From Streptomyces cinnamoneus (GTDB taxonomy: Bacteria > Actinomycetota > Actinomycetes > Streptomycetales > Streptomycetaceae), in assembly GCF_014650495.1 (NCBI RefSeq), contig NZ_BMVB01000006.1, positions 62,001-126,000 on the forward strand: DNA of 64,000 nucleotides, in the 5' to 3' direction. The notes below the pieces were generated by a model. That model searched no databases, was not told the DNA's origin, and saw nothing but the letters and a program-made list of their open reading frames with translations. Both the position numbers and the translations under genes were made by a program. Below are positions 1-8,717 of the stretch, piece by piece; the first letter of the stretch is position 1; every line of letters starts with the position of its first letter.

Positions 1-1
1 C

Positions 2-766
2 GAGCTCGGCCGCCCGCAGCAGGCACGGGCGGCGGTCGACCGGCTGGCCGCCTTCGACCTGCGGGGATGCGGAGCGGGACTGTTCGGCGGGCTCGCCGGG
101 ATCGCCCTGACACTGTGGCACTTCGGCGACGCGCAGGGGGCGCTGCGGCTCGGCGACCGGCTGGCGCGCTCCCTCGACGACGAGGCGTCGCCGCCGGCGG
201 CCGTGGGGCTGATGCGCGGCTGGTCGGGTCCGGCGTTGCTGTTCGCCCGGCTCTTCGCCGGGACGGGGGACGAGCACCATCTGCGCCGCGCCGAGGCCGC
301 GCTGACCCGTGACCTGGCCCACTGCGGGGTCGCGCGCGGGAGGTTCGTGCACGTGCGGGAGGGCGAGCGCCGGATCACCACGCTCGGGCGGGGCAGCGCC
401 GGGATCGGCATCGCCCTCGACGCGTACCTGGAGCAGTGCGAGGACGCCCACTTCCGCCGGCTGCGCGACCGCATCCGCGAGAGCCTGGGCACCGAACTCC
501 TCCTGTCCTCCGGCCTCCTGGACGGCCACGCCGGACTGCTGTACGCCCTCACGCACCTCGGCGGGCCCGCCGGCGCGCGCCGGGTGCAGCTGCGCGGGCT
601 GGGGCTGCACGCGGTGCGGTGCCGGGGGGAGCTGGCGTTCCCGATGGACGGCCGGCTGCGGCTGTCGATGGACCTGGCGACGGGCACGGCGGGCGTTCTG
701 CTCGCCGTGCACGCCGCAACCCGGCCCGGGTCGACCGCTTCCTTGCCGTTCCTGCGCCCGGCGTGA
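2..766 (+). CDS. Class III lanthipeptide synthetase (LanKC, RamC/AmfT-like), C-terminal part
   Basis: This is the C-terminal LanC-like cyclase domain of a lanthipeptide synthetase; the lyase and kinase domains lie off the left edge and the frame is open from base 2. Motifs such as GLLDGHAGLLYAL and MDLATGTAGVLLAVHA, followed by a short LPFL tail, match the end of RamC/AmfT-type enzymes, which dehydrate Ser/Thr and cyclise SapB-like peptides at the membrane-associated biosynthetic complex. The Cys and Cys-His zinc ligands of true LanC and class IV LanL cyclases are not seen (DGHAG stands where a CHG would be), which favours class III. No precursor peptide or ABC transporter follows; the next gene is convergent, so the rest of the cluster should be to the left. 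Confidence 0.85.
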   Translation, partial: ELGRPQQARAAVDRLAAFDLRGCGAGLFGGLAGIALTLWHFGDAQGALRLGDRLARSLDDEASPPAAVGLMRGWSGPALLFARLFAGTGDEHHLRRAEAALTRDLAHCGVARGRFVHVREGERRITTLGRGSAGIGIALDAYLEQCEDAHFRRLRDRIRESLGTELLLSSGLLDGHAGLLYALTHLGGPAGARRVQLRGLGLHAVRCRGELAFPMDGRLRLSMDLATGTAGVLLAVHAATRPGSTASLPFLRPA

Positions 767-771
767 GGGAG

Positions 772-804
772 CGCGCGCCTGCCCTGACCCGCCGGCAGTG
801 CGCG
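772..804. terminator. Possible bidirectional terminator hairpin
   Basis: Imperfect stem (left arm 772-783, right arm 794-804, small internal loop) between the convergent stops of the lanthipeptide synthetase and the exporter. There is no T-run, as is common in this group. Confidence 0.35.
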
Positions 805-812
805 GCCGCCCG

Positions 813-2357
813 TCAGTGGCCGCCCGTCACCTTGAAGCCGCGCGGCACCATGAGGACGACGAGCAGGGTGACGGCGACGACGATGCCGGCCGAGACGTAC
901 GCGGTGGTGGTGAGCGCGGTGTCGAAGGCGGCGCGGGCGGCGTCCAGCACGCGCCGGCCCGTATCGCCGGCCGCCCCCTCGGCCACCTCCGCCGCGCCGC
1001 CCACCGACTCCCGGGCCGTGTCCAGGTCACTCCCGTGGAGCGGAAGCCCCGTCATGCGGCCGGTGTAGACGGCGCCGTGGATGCTGCCGAGCAGCGCCAC
1101 ACCGAGGCCCACCCCGAGTTCGTAGCAGGTCTCGGACACCGCGCCGGCCTGACCGGCCCGTTCGACGGGGACGGAGGAGACGAGGACGGACGCCGAGGCG
1201 GTGATCGCCAGGCCGTCGCCGAGGCCGAGCGCGGCCAGCACGAGCGCGACGACCGGGTACGTCGTCGGTTCCGGGGCGAGCGCGAGCAGGAGGAAGCCGG
1301 CCGCCAGGGCGCCGAGGCCGACGGCCAGGACGGCCCGCACCCCCAGGTGGTGCATCAGCCAGGGCGAGGACAGGGAGCCGGCCAGCATGGCGAGCGCGGA
1401 GGGCAGGGTCCGCAGTCCGGCCTCCGCCGGCGAGTAGCCGTGCACGTACTGCAGCCACAGCGAGATGAGGAACAGTGCGGCGCCGATGGCCAGCATGGCC
1501 AGCAGGGTGGCGAGAGCGGCGGCCGTGAAGGGGCCGGTGCGGAAGAGGCGTACGTCGAGGAGGGGGTCGTCGAGCCGGAGCTGGCGCCGGGCGAAGACCG
1601 CGAGCAGGACCACGCCCGACAGGAGGACGCCCACGTCCCCGGGGTGCAGGCTGCCCTTGGCGACGTGTTTGATGCCCCAGGCGAGCGCGACGATGCCGGC
1701 GACGGACAGCAGCGCGCCCGGCCAGTCGAGCCGCCCGTGCTGCGGGGCCCGGTACTCGGGCAGGAGTCCGATGCCGGCCACGACCGTCACGACGACGACG
1801 GGGACGTTCACCCAGAACGCGGACTGCCACGCGAAGTGTTCGACGAGGAAACCGCCGATCAGCGGCCCGACGCAGGCGCCGGCACCGGCCACGGCGGCCC
1901 AGATGCCGATGGCCAGGGCGCGTTCGCGGTCGTCGGTGAAGATGTTGCGGATCAGCGAGAGCGTCGAGGGCATCACCATGGCGCCGCCGAGGCCGAGCAG
2001 TACCCGGCCGGTGATGAGCTGCCCGGAGCTGTGGGAGGTGGCGGCGACGACGGAGGCCAGCCCGAACAGCACGAAGCCGGTGAGGAAGAGCAGCTTGCGG
2101 CCCCAGCGGTCGCCGACGGCGCCGGTGGTGACGAGCAGTCCGCCGAGGACCAGGCCGTAGACGTCGATGATCCACAGCTGTTCGAGCGCGCCGGGCCGCA
2201 GGTCGTCGATCAGTGAGGGGAGCGCCACGTTGAGGATGGTGGCGTCCATGGCGACGAGCAGCAGGCTGGCGCACAGCACGGCGAGCATGGCCCAGCGGCC
2301 GGCGTCCGGGGCCGCCGCCCGGTCCCCGGTCCCGGGTTCTCCGGGGGCTCGCGCCAT
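813..2357 (-). CDS. MFS transporter, DHA2 (EmrB/QacA) drug-exporter family
   Basis: A 514-residue inner-membrane proton antiporter. It has the 14-helix layout of the DHA2 family: MDATILNVALPSL in helix 1 (motif D1), GDRWGRK in the loop after helix 2 (motif A), and the helix 5 antiporter motif C-like stretch AGAGACVGPLIGGFL. The ATG at 2357 is preferred because GAGG sits about 9 bases upstream; a GTG five codons earlier is possible but lies directly on a GGAGG. It probably exports a drug or lipophilic compound; the substrate cannot be read from sequence. The upstream gene on the same strand (FUSC protein) ends 99 bp before, so a shared transcript is possible. An AACCGGTT palindrome (2427-2434) in the gap could be a regulator site. 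Confidence 0.88.
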   Translation of the reverse strand: MARAPGEPGTGDRAAAPDAGRWAMLAVLCASLLLVAMDATILNVALPSLIDDLRPGALEQLWIIDVYGLVLGGLLVTTGAVGDRWGRKLLFLTGFVLFGLASVVAATSHSSGQLITGRVLLGLGGAMVMPSTLSLIRNIFTDDRERALAIGIWAAVAGAGACVGPLIGGFLVEHFAWQSAFWVNVPVVVVTVVAGIGLLPEYRAPQHGRLDWPGALLSVAGIVALAWGIKHVAKGSLHPGDVGVLLSGVVLLAVFARRQLRLDDPLLDVRLFRTGPFTAAALATLLAMLAIGAALFLISLWLQYVHGYSPAEAGLRTLPSALAMLAGSLSSPWLMHHLGVRAVLAVGLGALAAGFLLLALAPEPTTYPVVALVLAALGLGDGLAITASASVLVSSVPVERAGQAGAVSETCYELGVGLGVALLGSIHGAVYTGRMTGLPLHGSDLDTARESVGGAAEVAEGAAGDTGRRVLDAARAAFDTALTTTAYVSAGIVVAVTLLVVLMVPRGFKVTGGH

Positions 2358-2456
2358 GGCACGACACCTCACCCTCCACGGCCCCGAGCCGCCGGTGGCG
2401 AAGGACGACCGGCCTGAACAGTATGAACCGGTTTGATGCTTTTTGCCCGGGAGTGC

Positions 2457-4619
2457 TCACCGGCTGAGCAGATCGGTGCGGACGCGGGCCACGTCGCGGG
2501 CCACGCCGGTGAGCCACGCCTCGGCGTCGACGGCCAGCAGCACGGGCGCGGCGTCCGCGGCCTGTTCCGGGGAACGGCTCGGCGGGGGCGAGCCGCCGGC
2601 GGACGGCTCTTCTCCCGCCGTGGGAGGGGCTCCCGAGCGCAGCAGCTCGCCGGAGCGGCGGCAGGCGGCCGCCACCTCCTCGGCCAGGGCAGTGAGTCCT
2701 GCGGCCGCCTCCGGGGGCAGCGGGGCGGGGGCGGCCCCGTCCGGGCAGCGCAGCAGCATCAGCTCGCCGCCGCGCAGCATGTGGTAGCCGGCCGTCAGGG
2801 CGAGCTCCCAGTGCGGGTCCGCCGTGTGCCGGGGCATGCGCTCGGTCTGGTACTGGCAGTAGGTGGCCTCGGCCAGGAGCATCGCCCGGCGGGCGGGCCG
2901 CAGCGGGTCCGCGGGGCCGGGTCTGCCGCACAGCACGTCGACGACCGCGCGGCAGGCCGCGGCGCCCTCGGTGAGGAAGCCGGCGAGTGCGCCCCGCAGT
3001 TCGCCGTGGCCGCCGCGCGGCCAGGCGAGCAGGCTCACCGCCGCGCCCACGGCGCCTCCGGCGAGCACGTCCACGATCCGCACGGCGGACAGCTGCCAGT
3101 CGGCCACCGACAGCTGAGTGAACATCAGGACGAAGGCGAGGGTGAACACCGCCTGCTCGCCGGCCGGCCCGAGGACGGGCCCGGCGGTGAGGCCGGCGAG
3201 GAGGACGAGGGGCAGCACGGCGGCGTAGAAGAGGGGGACGTCGCCGACCGCGAGGAGCAGGAGGGCGGCCAGGCCGGCGCCGACGGCGGTGCCGAGGAAG
3301 GCGGGGCGCAGGGCGGTACGGGTGTCGGCGGCGGAGGTGCGCAGGAGGCTGAGCGTCGCCAGCAGCATCCAGAAGCCGTGCGACAGGCCCAGCCCGCCGG
3401 CCAGGAGCCGGGCGATCGCCATGGCCAGGGCGACCCGGAGGGCGTTCTGCAGGTGGACCGAGTGGGGGGTCAGGTGCAGGCGCAGCCGTCGCCACCACAA
3501 CAGAGCGGCGGGTTCGGTGGCGTACCGGAACGGCCATGTGGGGGCGCGGCCCTCGGCGGTGGGGCGGACGCCGAGCGCGATGCGGGACGCCTGCGCGGCC
3601 AGCAGTGCCCCTTCGGCGGCGGCCTTGACGACCGCGTCCTGGTGCCGCCGCAGGGGCGAGGCGCCGGGGAGCGCGTCCGCGCGGGCCGCGTCGAAGGCGG
3701 CCACGGCCTCGGACAGGCCGGCGGCTTCGCCCGGCGGGGACCCGCCGCGCAGCCCGGCGGCCACCGGGTCCAGGGCCGCCGCGGTCCGGCCCAGCAGGGC
3801 CAGCGCGGGCGGGGCCGCCACGGGCGGCCCGCCGGTGCCGCCGTAGAGCCGGTCGAGCTGGTCGCGGACGTGCCGGACGGCCGCGCGGGCGTGGTTGAGG
3901 GCCCGGTCGCGGGCGGAGGGCGAGGTGGGGCGCTCGGTGGGCGGCATCCGGGACGGGCGGGCGGCGTCGAGGGCGCGGTCGGCGGCGGGCCGGGTGTCCC
4001 CCGCCCCGGCGGCGGCCGTGGCGCAGCTGCCGGCCACGGCGGCGGTCGCGTCGGCGAGGTGGACGCGGTACGGCACGGACGGGGGCTCGGGCCGCAGGAC
4101 CCGCTCCACGAGTGCGGTGAGCAGGATGCCGGTGGTCAGGCCCGCCAGCCGGGAGCCGAGGGTGTCGGGGGCGTAGGGCGGGAAGCAGGGCAGGACGTAG
4201 AAGAGCTGGACGGCGACGCTCACCCCGGCCAGCCGGGGGCCGCCGACGCCGCCGAAGGAGACGGCGAAGCCGACGACGAACATGCCGCAGGCGGCGGCCC
4301 AGTCGCGGACGGCGAGCAGGGTCCCGGCGGTGACCATGAGGCAGCCCACGGGCACCATGGCCAGCAGGGTGCCCGTGCGTTGCCGGGCGGTGCCGCTGAG
4401 CCGCGAGAACATCACCAGCGGCAGGGAGCCGAACATCGCGTACAGCCCCATGAGGGGGTCGCCCAGTCCGTAGGTGCACGCGTAGAAGCCGGTGCAGCCG
4501 GCGACCGTCGCCCACAGGGCGCGCCGCGCAGCCTGCGGACCGCCCCGCTGCCGCAGCAGCCGGCGGACCGCGGCGCTTCCCCCCACCGGCCGTTCGACCG
4601 GGCTACGGGCACGGACCAT
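2457..4619 (-). CDS. FUSC (fusaric acid resistance/AaeB-like) family membrane protein
   Basis: A 720-residue membrane protein with two sets of hydrophobic helices, one near the N-terminus and one in the middle (ARLLAGGLGLSHGFWMLLA, the conserved start of the FUSC 2 block), separated by soluble Ala/Arg-rich regions. This is the usual arrangement of FUSC/YccS/AaeB proteins, thought to export aromatic acids. Start: the reading frame stays open to 4853, but that extension is translated from the repeat array upstream; ATG at 4619 has GGGGAGG six bases ahead and begins MVRARSPVERPVGG, so it is chosen. Together with the downstream DHA2 gene it may form a two-gene efflux unit. Confidence 0.85.
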   Translation of the reverse strand: MVRARSPVERPVGGSAAVRRLLRQRGGPQAARRALWATVAGCTGFYACTYGLGDPLMGLYAMFGSLPLVMFSRLSGTARQRTGTLLAMVPVGCLMVTAGTLLAVRDWAAACGMFVVGFAVSFGGVGGPRLAGVSVAVQLFYVLPCFPPYAPDTLGSRLAGLTTGILLTALVERVLRPEPPSVPYRVHLADATAAVAGSCATAAAGAGDTRPAADRALDAARPSRMPPTERPTSPSARDRALNHARAAVRHVRDQLDRLYGGTGGPPVAAPPALALLGRTAAALDPVAAGLRGGSPPGEAAGLSEAVAAFDAARADALPGASPLRRHQDAVVKAAAEGALLAAQASRIALGVRPTAEGRAPTWPFRYATEPAALLWWRRLRLHLTPHSVHLQNALRVALAMAIARLLAGGLGLSHGFWMLLATLSLLRTSAADTRTALRPAFLGTAVGAGLAALLLLAVGDVPLFYAAVLPLVLLAGLTAGPVLGPAGEQAVFTLAFVLMFTQLSVADWQLSAVRIVDVLAGGAVGAAVSLLAWPRGGHGELRGALAGFLTEGAAACRAVVDVLCGRPGPADPLRPARRAMLLAEATYCQYQTERMPRHTADPHWELALTAGYHMLRGGELMLLRCPDGAAPAPLPPEAAAGLTALAEEVAAACRRSGELLRSGAPPTAGEEPSAGGSPPPSRSPEQAADAAPVLLAVDAEAWLTGVARDVARVRTDLLSR

Positions 4620-4659
4620 GGTGCCTCCCCAGGCTAGGCCGGTCCGGGCCGGCCGCAAC

Positions 4660-5080
4660 CCGACCGGGCGGCACGACGAAGCCGAGCCGTTCGCCGCCCA
4701 GGGCATGCCGGGCGACCTGCGAGCCACGGAACCCACCCACCGACCGACGCACCACCCGGCCGGGGGCCGAGACCCGGCCGAGACGACCGCCACCAGGCCG
4801 GGCGACCTGCGGACCGCGGAGCCCACCCGCCCACTGACGTGCCACCCGGCCACAGCCGAAACCCGCCGGGCAGCATGACGAAGCCAAACCGGCCGCCACC
4901 CGGGGCACGCCGGGCTACCTGCGGACCGCGGGCCTCACCCACCAGCCAACGCACCACCCCGCCGGCAGCCGAGACCCGCCGGCCGGCACGACGGAACCGA
5001 GCCGACCGCCACCCGGCGCACGCCAGGCGACTCGCGAACCACGGGCCCCACCCACCGGACGGGGGCCGAGGCCGCCGGGC
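4660..5080. repeat. Degenerate intergenic tandem repeat, four units of about 90-113 bp
   Basis: The 645-bp gap between the FUSC start (4619) and the DsbA-like stop (5265) holds no credible gene. Most of it is an imperfect repeat: the core ggc(g/t)acctgc recurs at 4711, 4801 and 4913, with a decayed copy near 5026, giving spacings of 90, 112 and 113 bp. Each core is followed by an acggaacccacccacc-type block and then a ccgagacccgccgg-type block. The repeats keep several frames open (minus-strand reading repeats a GWCVGRWVGS-like peptide), so spurious long frames occur here. Spacers are too similar and units too irregular for CRISPR. Confidence 0.75.
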
Positions 5081-5162
5081 GCACGAAGCCGAGCCGGCCG
5101 TCGCCCACAGGCACCGCCCATCCCGCGGCCCACCGGCTGTCACCGCAGCCAACGAGCCGCGG

Positions 5163-5207
5163 CCGCCCGCCGGCCGACGGGCAACCCGGCCGTCGGCCGG
5201 AGGGCGG
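5163..5207 (-). terminator. Strong hairpin terminator after the DsbA-like gene
   Basis: An 11-bp perfect inner stem (5170-5180 with 5190-5200, 9-base loop) is extended by six more pairs with one mismatch. It lies about 58 bases past the stop of the minus-strand DsbA-like gene and has no T-run. Confidence 0.6.
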
Positions 5208-5264
5208 GCGGATCCGGCAACCCGTGCCCGCCCGCCGGCCGTCGGCCGCAGCGGCCGCCTCCGG

Positions 5265-5885
5265 TCAGGCCGCCGCGGCGAAGGCCGCCAGGCGCTGTTC
5301 GATCTGGGGGGCGGTGGCGTGGCCGACGGCCAGGACGGCGGCGCGGGCGCCGTCGACGGCCAGGAGGGTGGGAAAGCCCTCGACGCCGTACTCCGCCGAC
5401 CGGCGGAAGTCGGCGCGGGCGGCGTTCGCCGAGGCCGGAGAGGTGAAGGCGGCCGCCACGGCGTCCGCGTCCAGGCCGGCCCGCTCGGCGACGGTGCGGT
5501 AGGTGCCGGCGTCGGACAGGCTCAGCCCGTCGACGTAGAACGCCTCCTGCAGGGCCGCGGCCAGTTCCGCCGCCCGCTCGGGGGCGGCCTGGCGCAGGGC
5601 GGCCACGCCACGGGCGGCGGCCTCGGAGTCCATGACGAACGAGCCGTCCGCGATCAGCCGGTCGTAGGCGGCGCCGAACCCGGCCCCCGTCATCTCGGCG
5701 ATCTTGGCGTTGGCGCCCTGGACGTAGCCGAACTCCCGGATCGGCACCCGGCGGGCCCCGGTGAACAGGCCGCCCGAGACGACCTCCACGGGCAGCTCGG
5801 GCCGGCGGCGGGCGACCTCGGCCAGGGTGGCCGAGAAGCCGTGGGACCAGCCGCAGTAGGCGTCGAAGACGTAGACGAGCTTCAT
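5265..5885 (-). CDS. DsbA/FrnE-family thioredoxin-fold protein with a CGWS site
   Basis: A 206-residue cytoplasmic protein with no signal peptide. The N-terminus YVFDAYCGWS fits the start of the DsbA-fold family (a strand then the active-site helix), and VEGFPTLLAVDG contains the cis-proline loop found late in this fold. The redox motif is CGWS (Cys11, Ser14) instead of CxxC, so it can act only as a monothiol, for example as a glutathione- or mycothiol-linked reductase or isomerase-like enzyme. GGAGG lies seven bases before the ATG. A MarR gene lies directly upstream on the same strand, with an inverted repeat in the gap, suggesting thiol or oxidant-responsive control. Function beyond the fold is inferred. 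Confidence 0.8.
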   Translation of the reverse strand: MKLVYVFDAYCGWSHGFSATLAEVARRRPELPVEVVSGGLFTGARRVPIREFGYVQGANAKIAEMTGAGFGAAYDRLIADGSFVMDSEAAARGVAALRQAAPERAAELAAALQEAFYVDGLSLSDAGTYRTVAERAGLDADAVAAAFTSPASANAARADFRRSAEYGVEGFPTLLAVDGARAAVLAVGHATAPQIEQRLAAFAAAA

Positions 5886-5936
5886 GGGGGGGCCTCCAGG
5901 GGCGGTGGTGCGGTGCCCGTCGGCACGGGCGGTTCA

Positions 5937-5965
5937 TCTGCCTCAACAGTATCTGCTGCGTCAGA
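5937..5965. promoter_or_regulatory. Candidate MarR operator
   Basis: Inverted repeat TCTGCCTCAACAG-TAT-CTGCTGCGTCAGA with 10 of 13 arm positions matching. It lies between the MarR gene stop and the DsbA-like start, about 52 bases upstream of that start. Confidence 0.45.
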
Positions 5966-6013
5966 CATTCCCGTCCGCCCGAGGTTTTTACGGCCTCCTC
6001 ACCGGCACCCCCG

Positions 6014-6508
6014 TCACCGCAGCCGCGGCAGCGCGTCCCGGGCCGCGTGGCTGAGGGTCTTCAGGTCCTCCGCGAACCGCTCGCGGTGATCCTCCGGCAG
6101 CGGCTCCAGGAAGAAGCGCCGGATGTTCTCCACATGGACCCGCGCCGCCCGCACCACCGTCTCCTCCCCCCGGGGCGTCAGCCGCACCAGCCGCCCCCGC
6201 CGGTCGTCGGGGTCGGCGTCCCGGACCACCAGCCCCGCCGCCTCCATCCGGTCCACGAGCCGGGTGACCCCGCCGGTGCTCAGCACGCGCTCCTGGGCGA
6301 TCGCCCGCATCGGCAGGCCCGCCTCCCCCGCCCGGCCCAGGATCAGCAGCACCTCGAACATCAGGTGGCTGATCCCGCACTCCTCCTCGATCGCCCGGCC
6401 CAGGATGTACTCCAGCCGGTTCGCGGCCCCCTGCAGCCGCCCGAACGCCAGCACGAGGCCGTCGTTCGCCGCCTGCTCCGCCGTTGCGATCTCCGCTTCC
6501 CCTGCCAC
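6014..6508 (-). CDS. MarR-family transcriptional regulator
   Basis: A 164-residue winged-helix repressor. The helix-turn-helix region reads RAIAQERVLSTGGVTRLVDRMEAAGLV, followed by the wing DPDDRRGRLVRLTPRGEE, which is diagnostic of MarR proteins. The first helix (FEVLLILGRAGEAGLPM) and the long C-terminal helices form the dimer part. The GTG at 6508 (product VAGEAEIATA) has GAGAGG six bases upstream and gives a normal family length; the frame is open further to 6679 but that extension is Arg-rich and overlaps the divergent YchJ gene. It probably controls the downstream DsbA-like gene through the inverted repeat at 5937-5965. MarR proteins next to thiol enzymes often sense oxidants or phenolics; the ligand here is unknown. 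Confidence 0.88.
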   Translation of the reverse strand: MAGEAEIATAEQAANDGLVLAFGRLQGAANRLEYILGRAIEEECGISHLMFEVLLILGRAGEAGLPMRAIAQERVLSTGGVTRLVDRMEAAGLVVRDADPDDRRGRLVRLTPRGEETVVRAARVHVENIRRFFLEPLPEDHRERFAEDLKTLSHAARDALPRLR

Positions 6509-6657
6509 CTGGTCCCTCTCACCGCGCCTCACCACGTCCCGCGACGCCCTTGCGCCACCCCGGAGCCTACGAGGAGAACCGCGGCACCGGCGCCGGTGCG
6601 GGGCCGGGGTCGTCACCCGATGGCGGGAAGGGACGGCGCGGAGGGCAGAATCGGAGG

Positions 6658-7077
6658 GTGTCCAGACGAACGAGCCCACGCCGGCAGCCGGCGATCACCG
6701 CCACCTCACCGTGCCCCTGCGGGCTCGGCGCACCGTACGGGGAGTGCTGCGGCAGCTTCCACCAGGGCCGGGCGGCGGCGCCCACGGCCGAGCGGCTGAT
6801 GCGCTCGCGCTACAGCGCCTTCGTGGTCCGCGACGCCGCCTATCTGCTGCGCACCTGGCACTCCACGACGCGGCCGCCCGGGCTGGACTTCGACCCCGGC
6901 ATCACGTGGACGGGTCTCGACGTCCTGGGCGCCACGGACGGCAGCGCCTTCCACCAGGAGGGCACGGTGGAGTTCCGTGCCCACTACAGGGTGGGAGGGG
7001 AGGCGGACAGCCAGCACGAGCTCAGCCGCTTCGCCCGCGAGGACGGACAGTGGGTGTATCTGGACGCGGTCGGCTGA
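6658..7077 (+). CDS. YchJ-family (UPF0225) protein with SEC-C motif
   Basis: A 139-residue cytoplasmic protein. The N-terminal CPCGLGAPYGECC is a SEC-C type zinc-binding motif (CxC...CC) and the middle AERLMRSRYSAFVVRD is the signature of the YchJ family. The C-terminal half (TVEFRAHYRVGG...) has the NTF2-like fold reported for YchJ relatives. The GTG at 6658 is the first start that leaves a short N-terminus before the zinc motif; GGAGG lies directly against it, so a slightly later start cannot be excluded. The role of the family is unsettled. It is divergent from the MarR gene and shares a 149-bp promoter region with it. Confidence 0.82.
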   Translation: MSRRTSPRRQPAITATSPCPCGLGAPYGECCGSFHQGRAAAPTAERLMRSRYSAFVVRDAAYLLRTWHSTTRPPGLDFDPGITWTGLDVLGATDGSAFHQEGTVEFRAHYRVGGEADSQHELSRFAREDGQWVYLDAVG

Positions 7078-7111
7078 CCGGGCCGGCGGCCCGGCCCGGA
7101 CGAGGCCGGCC

Positions 7112-8605
7112 TCAGACGAGGTCGAAGGGTTCGACGCCGTGGCCCTCCCAGATCCGCCGGGAGGCGTCCTCGGGGTACGGGCCCGCTCCGGTCCCCGTGT
7201 CCAGGAGCCCGGTGAGCCGCCCGTCGGTGACCCGGTAGGCCGGCCAGCCGGGGTCGCCGTGGGCGGCGAACGACGCCCACGAGCGGCGGATGTCGTCCCC
7301 CAGCGCGAGGACGTCCTCGGGCGGCGGCTCCTCCCCGTAGAACAGGCGGGCGGCGGGGGCGCTGTAGGTGCCGAACAGCAGTGACACGTCCAGGCCGTGG
7401 GCGGCGCCGAGGGCGCCGCCGAGCGCGGGCGCGGACAGGCACAGCTCGTACAGGTGGGCCGTGCCGCCGCCGGCGGAGTGGGCGTCGGCGAGGTGCAGGG
7501 ACGGCATGCGGAACAGCACGTCGCTGTAGAGCAGTTCGAAGAGCGCGGCCGGCGAGGCGTCCGGATGGGCGGCGCGGTAGGCCCGTTCGCCGTCGGGTGC
7601 GGGGGCCAGGGCGCGCAGCGCCGCGGTGGCGTCCTCGTCGGTGATCTTCTCGGGATGGCCGGAGAGCATGAGGAAGGGGCGGAACTCGTCCCGGGTATGA
7701 CCGGTCAGCAGGTCGGTCTCGCTCGCCCGGCCGTCGCGCAGGCTCCGCCAGGGCACGTCCGGCACCACGTCGCCGTCGACGACCGGCAGGAAGGGAACGC
7801 CCGAGCGGGCCAGCCGGCCCCAGCGGTCGATGCGGGCGGGCAGTTCCTCCATGAGCGGGTCGATGGCGTCGGCCAGGCGTTGCGGGCTCACCGCGGCGAG
7901 CCCGGCGGTGGTGGGGGTCGTGCCGAGCCGGGCGGCCAGGTCGGCGGTGACGTCCGCGGCCAGGGCGCAGGTCGCGTAGAGGCCGGGCACGGACTGGGTG
8001 ATGGCCCGGCGGAAGAGGCCCGCGGCCCGGGGGGCGGCGAGCAGCGTGGCGATCGAGCCCGCTCCGGCGGACTGTCCGCAGAGGGTGACCCGGTCCGGGT
8101 TGCCACCGAAGCGGGCGATGTTCTGCCGCACCCAGTCGAGGGCGGCGAGCTGGTCGAGCAGGCCGCGGTTGTCGGGTACCCCGGGGAGGTGTGCGAAGCC
8201 CTCGGCGCCGAGCCGGTAGTTGAGGGTGACCACGACCAGTCCGCCCTGGCCGGCCAGGAGCGCGGCGTCGTACAGGGGGTCACCCGCGGCCCCGGAGACG
8301 TAGGCCCCGCCGGGGATCCACACCAGGACCGGCAGCCCGGACCCGCCGGGGTCCGGGGTCCAGACGTTCAGGGTGAGCCAGTCGGTGCCGGCCGGGTCCC
8401 CGGGGACGCGGGCGGGCCCGGACTGCGGTGGCGGTGGCCCGAAGGCGAGGGCGTCACGGACCCCGTCCCAGGGGAGGGGCGGCTGCGGCGCGGCGAAGCG
8501 CAGGTTTCCGACGGGTGGCCGGGCATAGGGGACGCCGCGGAAGACGGCGAGGCCCCCGGCGGTCAGCTCTCCGCGCACGATGCCCTGAGCGGTACGTATC
8601 TCCAT
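7112..8605 (-). CDS. Carboxylesterase type B (PnbA-like alpha/beta hydrolase)
   Basis: A 497-residue esterase, the standard length for bacterial type B enzymes. The N-terminal FRGVPYARPPVGNLRF and DWLTLNVWTP blocks, the oxyanion-hole loop WIPGGAYVSG, and the nucleophile elbow LCGQSAGAGSI (catalytic Ser about residue 186) are all present, as is the later acid region FRPFLMLSG and the His block AAHGLDVSLLFG. No signal peptide is seen, so it is probably intracellular and hydrolyses small esters of unknown identity. ATG at 8605 has GGAGCGG nine bases ahead. It appears to be a single-gene unit, with its own promoter in the 112-bp gap before the NlpC/P60 gene. Confidence 0.9.
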   Translation of the reverse strand: MEIRTAQGIVRGELTAGGLAVFRGVPYARPPVGNLRFAAPQPPLPWDGVRDALAFGPPPPQSGPARVPGDPAGTDWLTLNVWTPDPGGSGLPVLVWIPGGAYVSGAAGDPLYDAALLAGQGGLVVVTLNYRLGAEGFAHLPGVPDNRGLLDQLAALDWVRQNIARFGGNPDRVTLCGQSAGAGSIATLLAAPRAAGLFRRAITQSVPGLYATCALAADVTADLAARLGTTPTTAGLAAVSPQRLADAIDPLMEELPARIDRWGRLARSGVPFLPVVDGDVVPDVPWRSLRDGRASETDLLTGHTRDEFRPFLMLSGHPEKITDEDATAALRALAPAPDGERAYRAAHPDASPAALFELLYSDVLFRMPSLHLADAHSAGGGTAHLYELCLSAPALGGALGAAHGLDVSLLFGTYSAPAARLFYGEEPPPEDVLALGDDIRRSWASFAAHGDPGWPAYRVTDGRLTGLLDTGTGAGPYPEDASRRIWEGHGVEPFDLV

Positions 8606-8683
8606 ACCCGTACCGCTCCCCCGCGCCGCCCTTTCCCATGTGTGCGGGGGCGGCCGTGTGCGGGGGCGGCCGGTGCAAGGTGG

Positions 8684-8707
8684 CGGCCCCGCCGGGTGGC
8701 GGGGCCG
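8684..8707 (-). terminator. Hairpin terminator after the NlpC/P60 gene
   Basis: Perfect 10-bp stem CGGCCCCGCC / GGCGGGGCCG with a 4-base loop, starting 11 bases past the NlpC/P60 stop codon. Confidence 0.6.
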
Positions 8708-8717
8708 TGGAGCGGGG

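Noticed and set aside
813-2357. Exporter as part of the lanthipeptide cluster
   Set aside because: It is convergent with the synthetase, and class III clusters usually use ABC transporters; adjacency alone is not evidence.
4620-4853. N-terminal extension of the FUSC protein starting at 4853
   Set aside because: The added residues are translated from the tandem repeat array, and a strong ribosome site precedes ATG 4619.
4660-5080. CRISPR array
   Set aside because: Units are imperfect throughout, spacing is uneven, no unique spacers and no cas genes.
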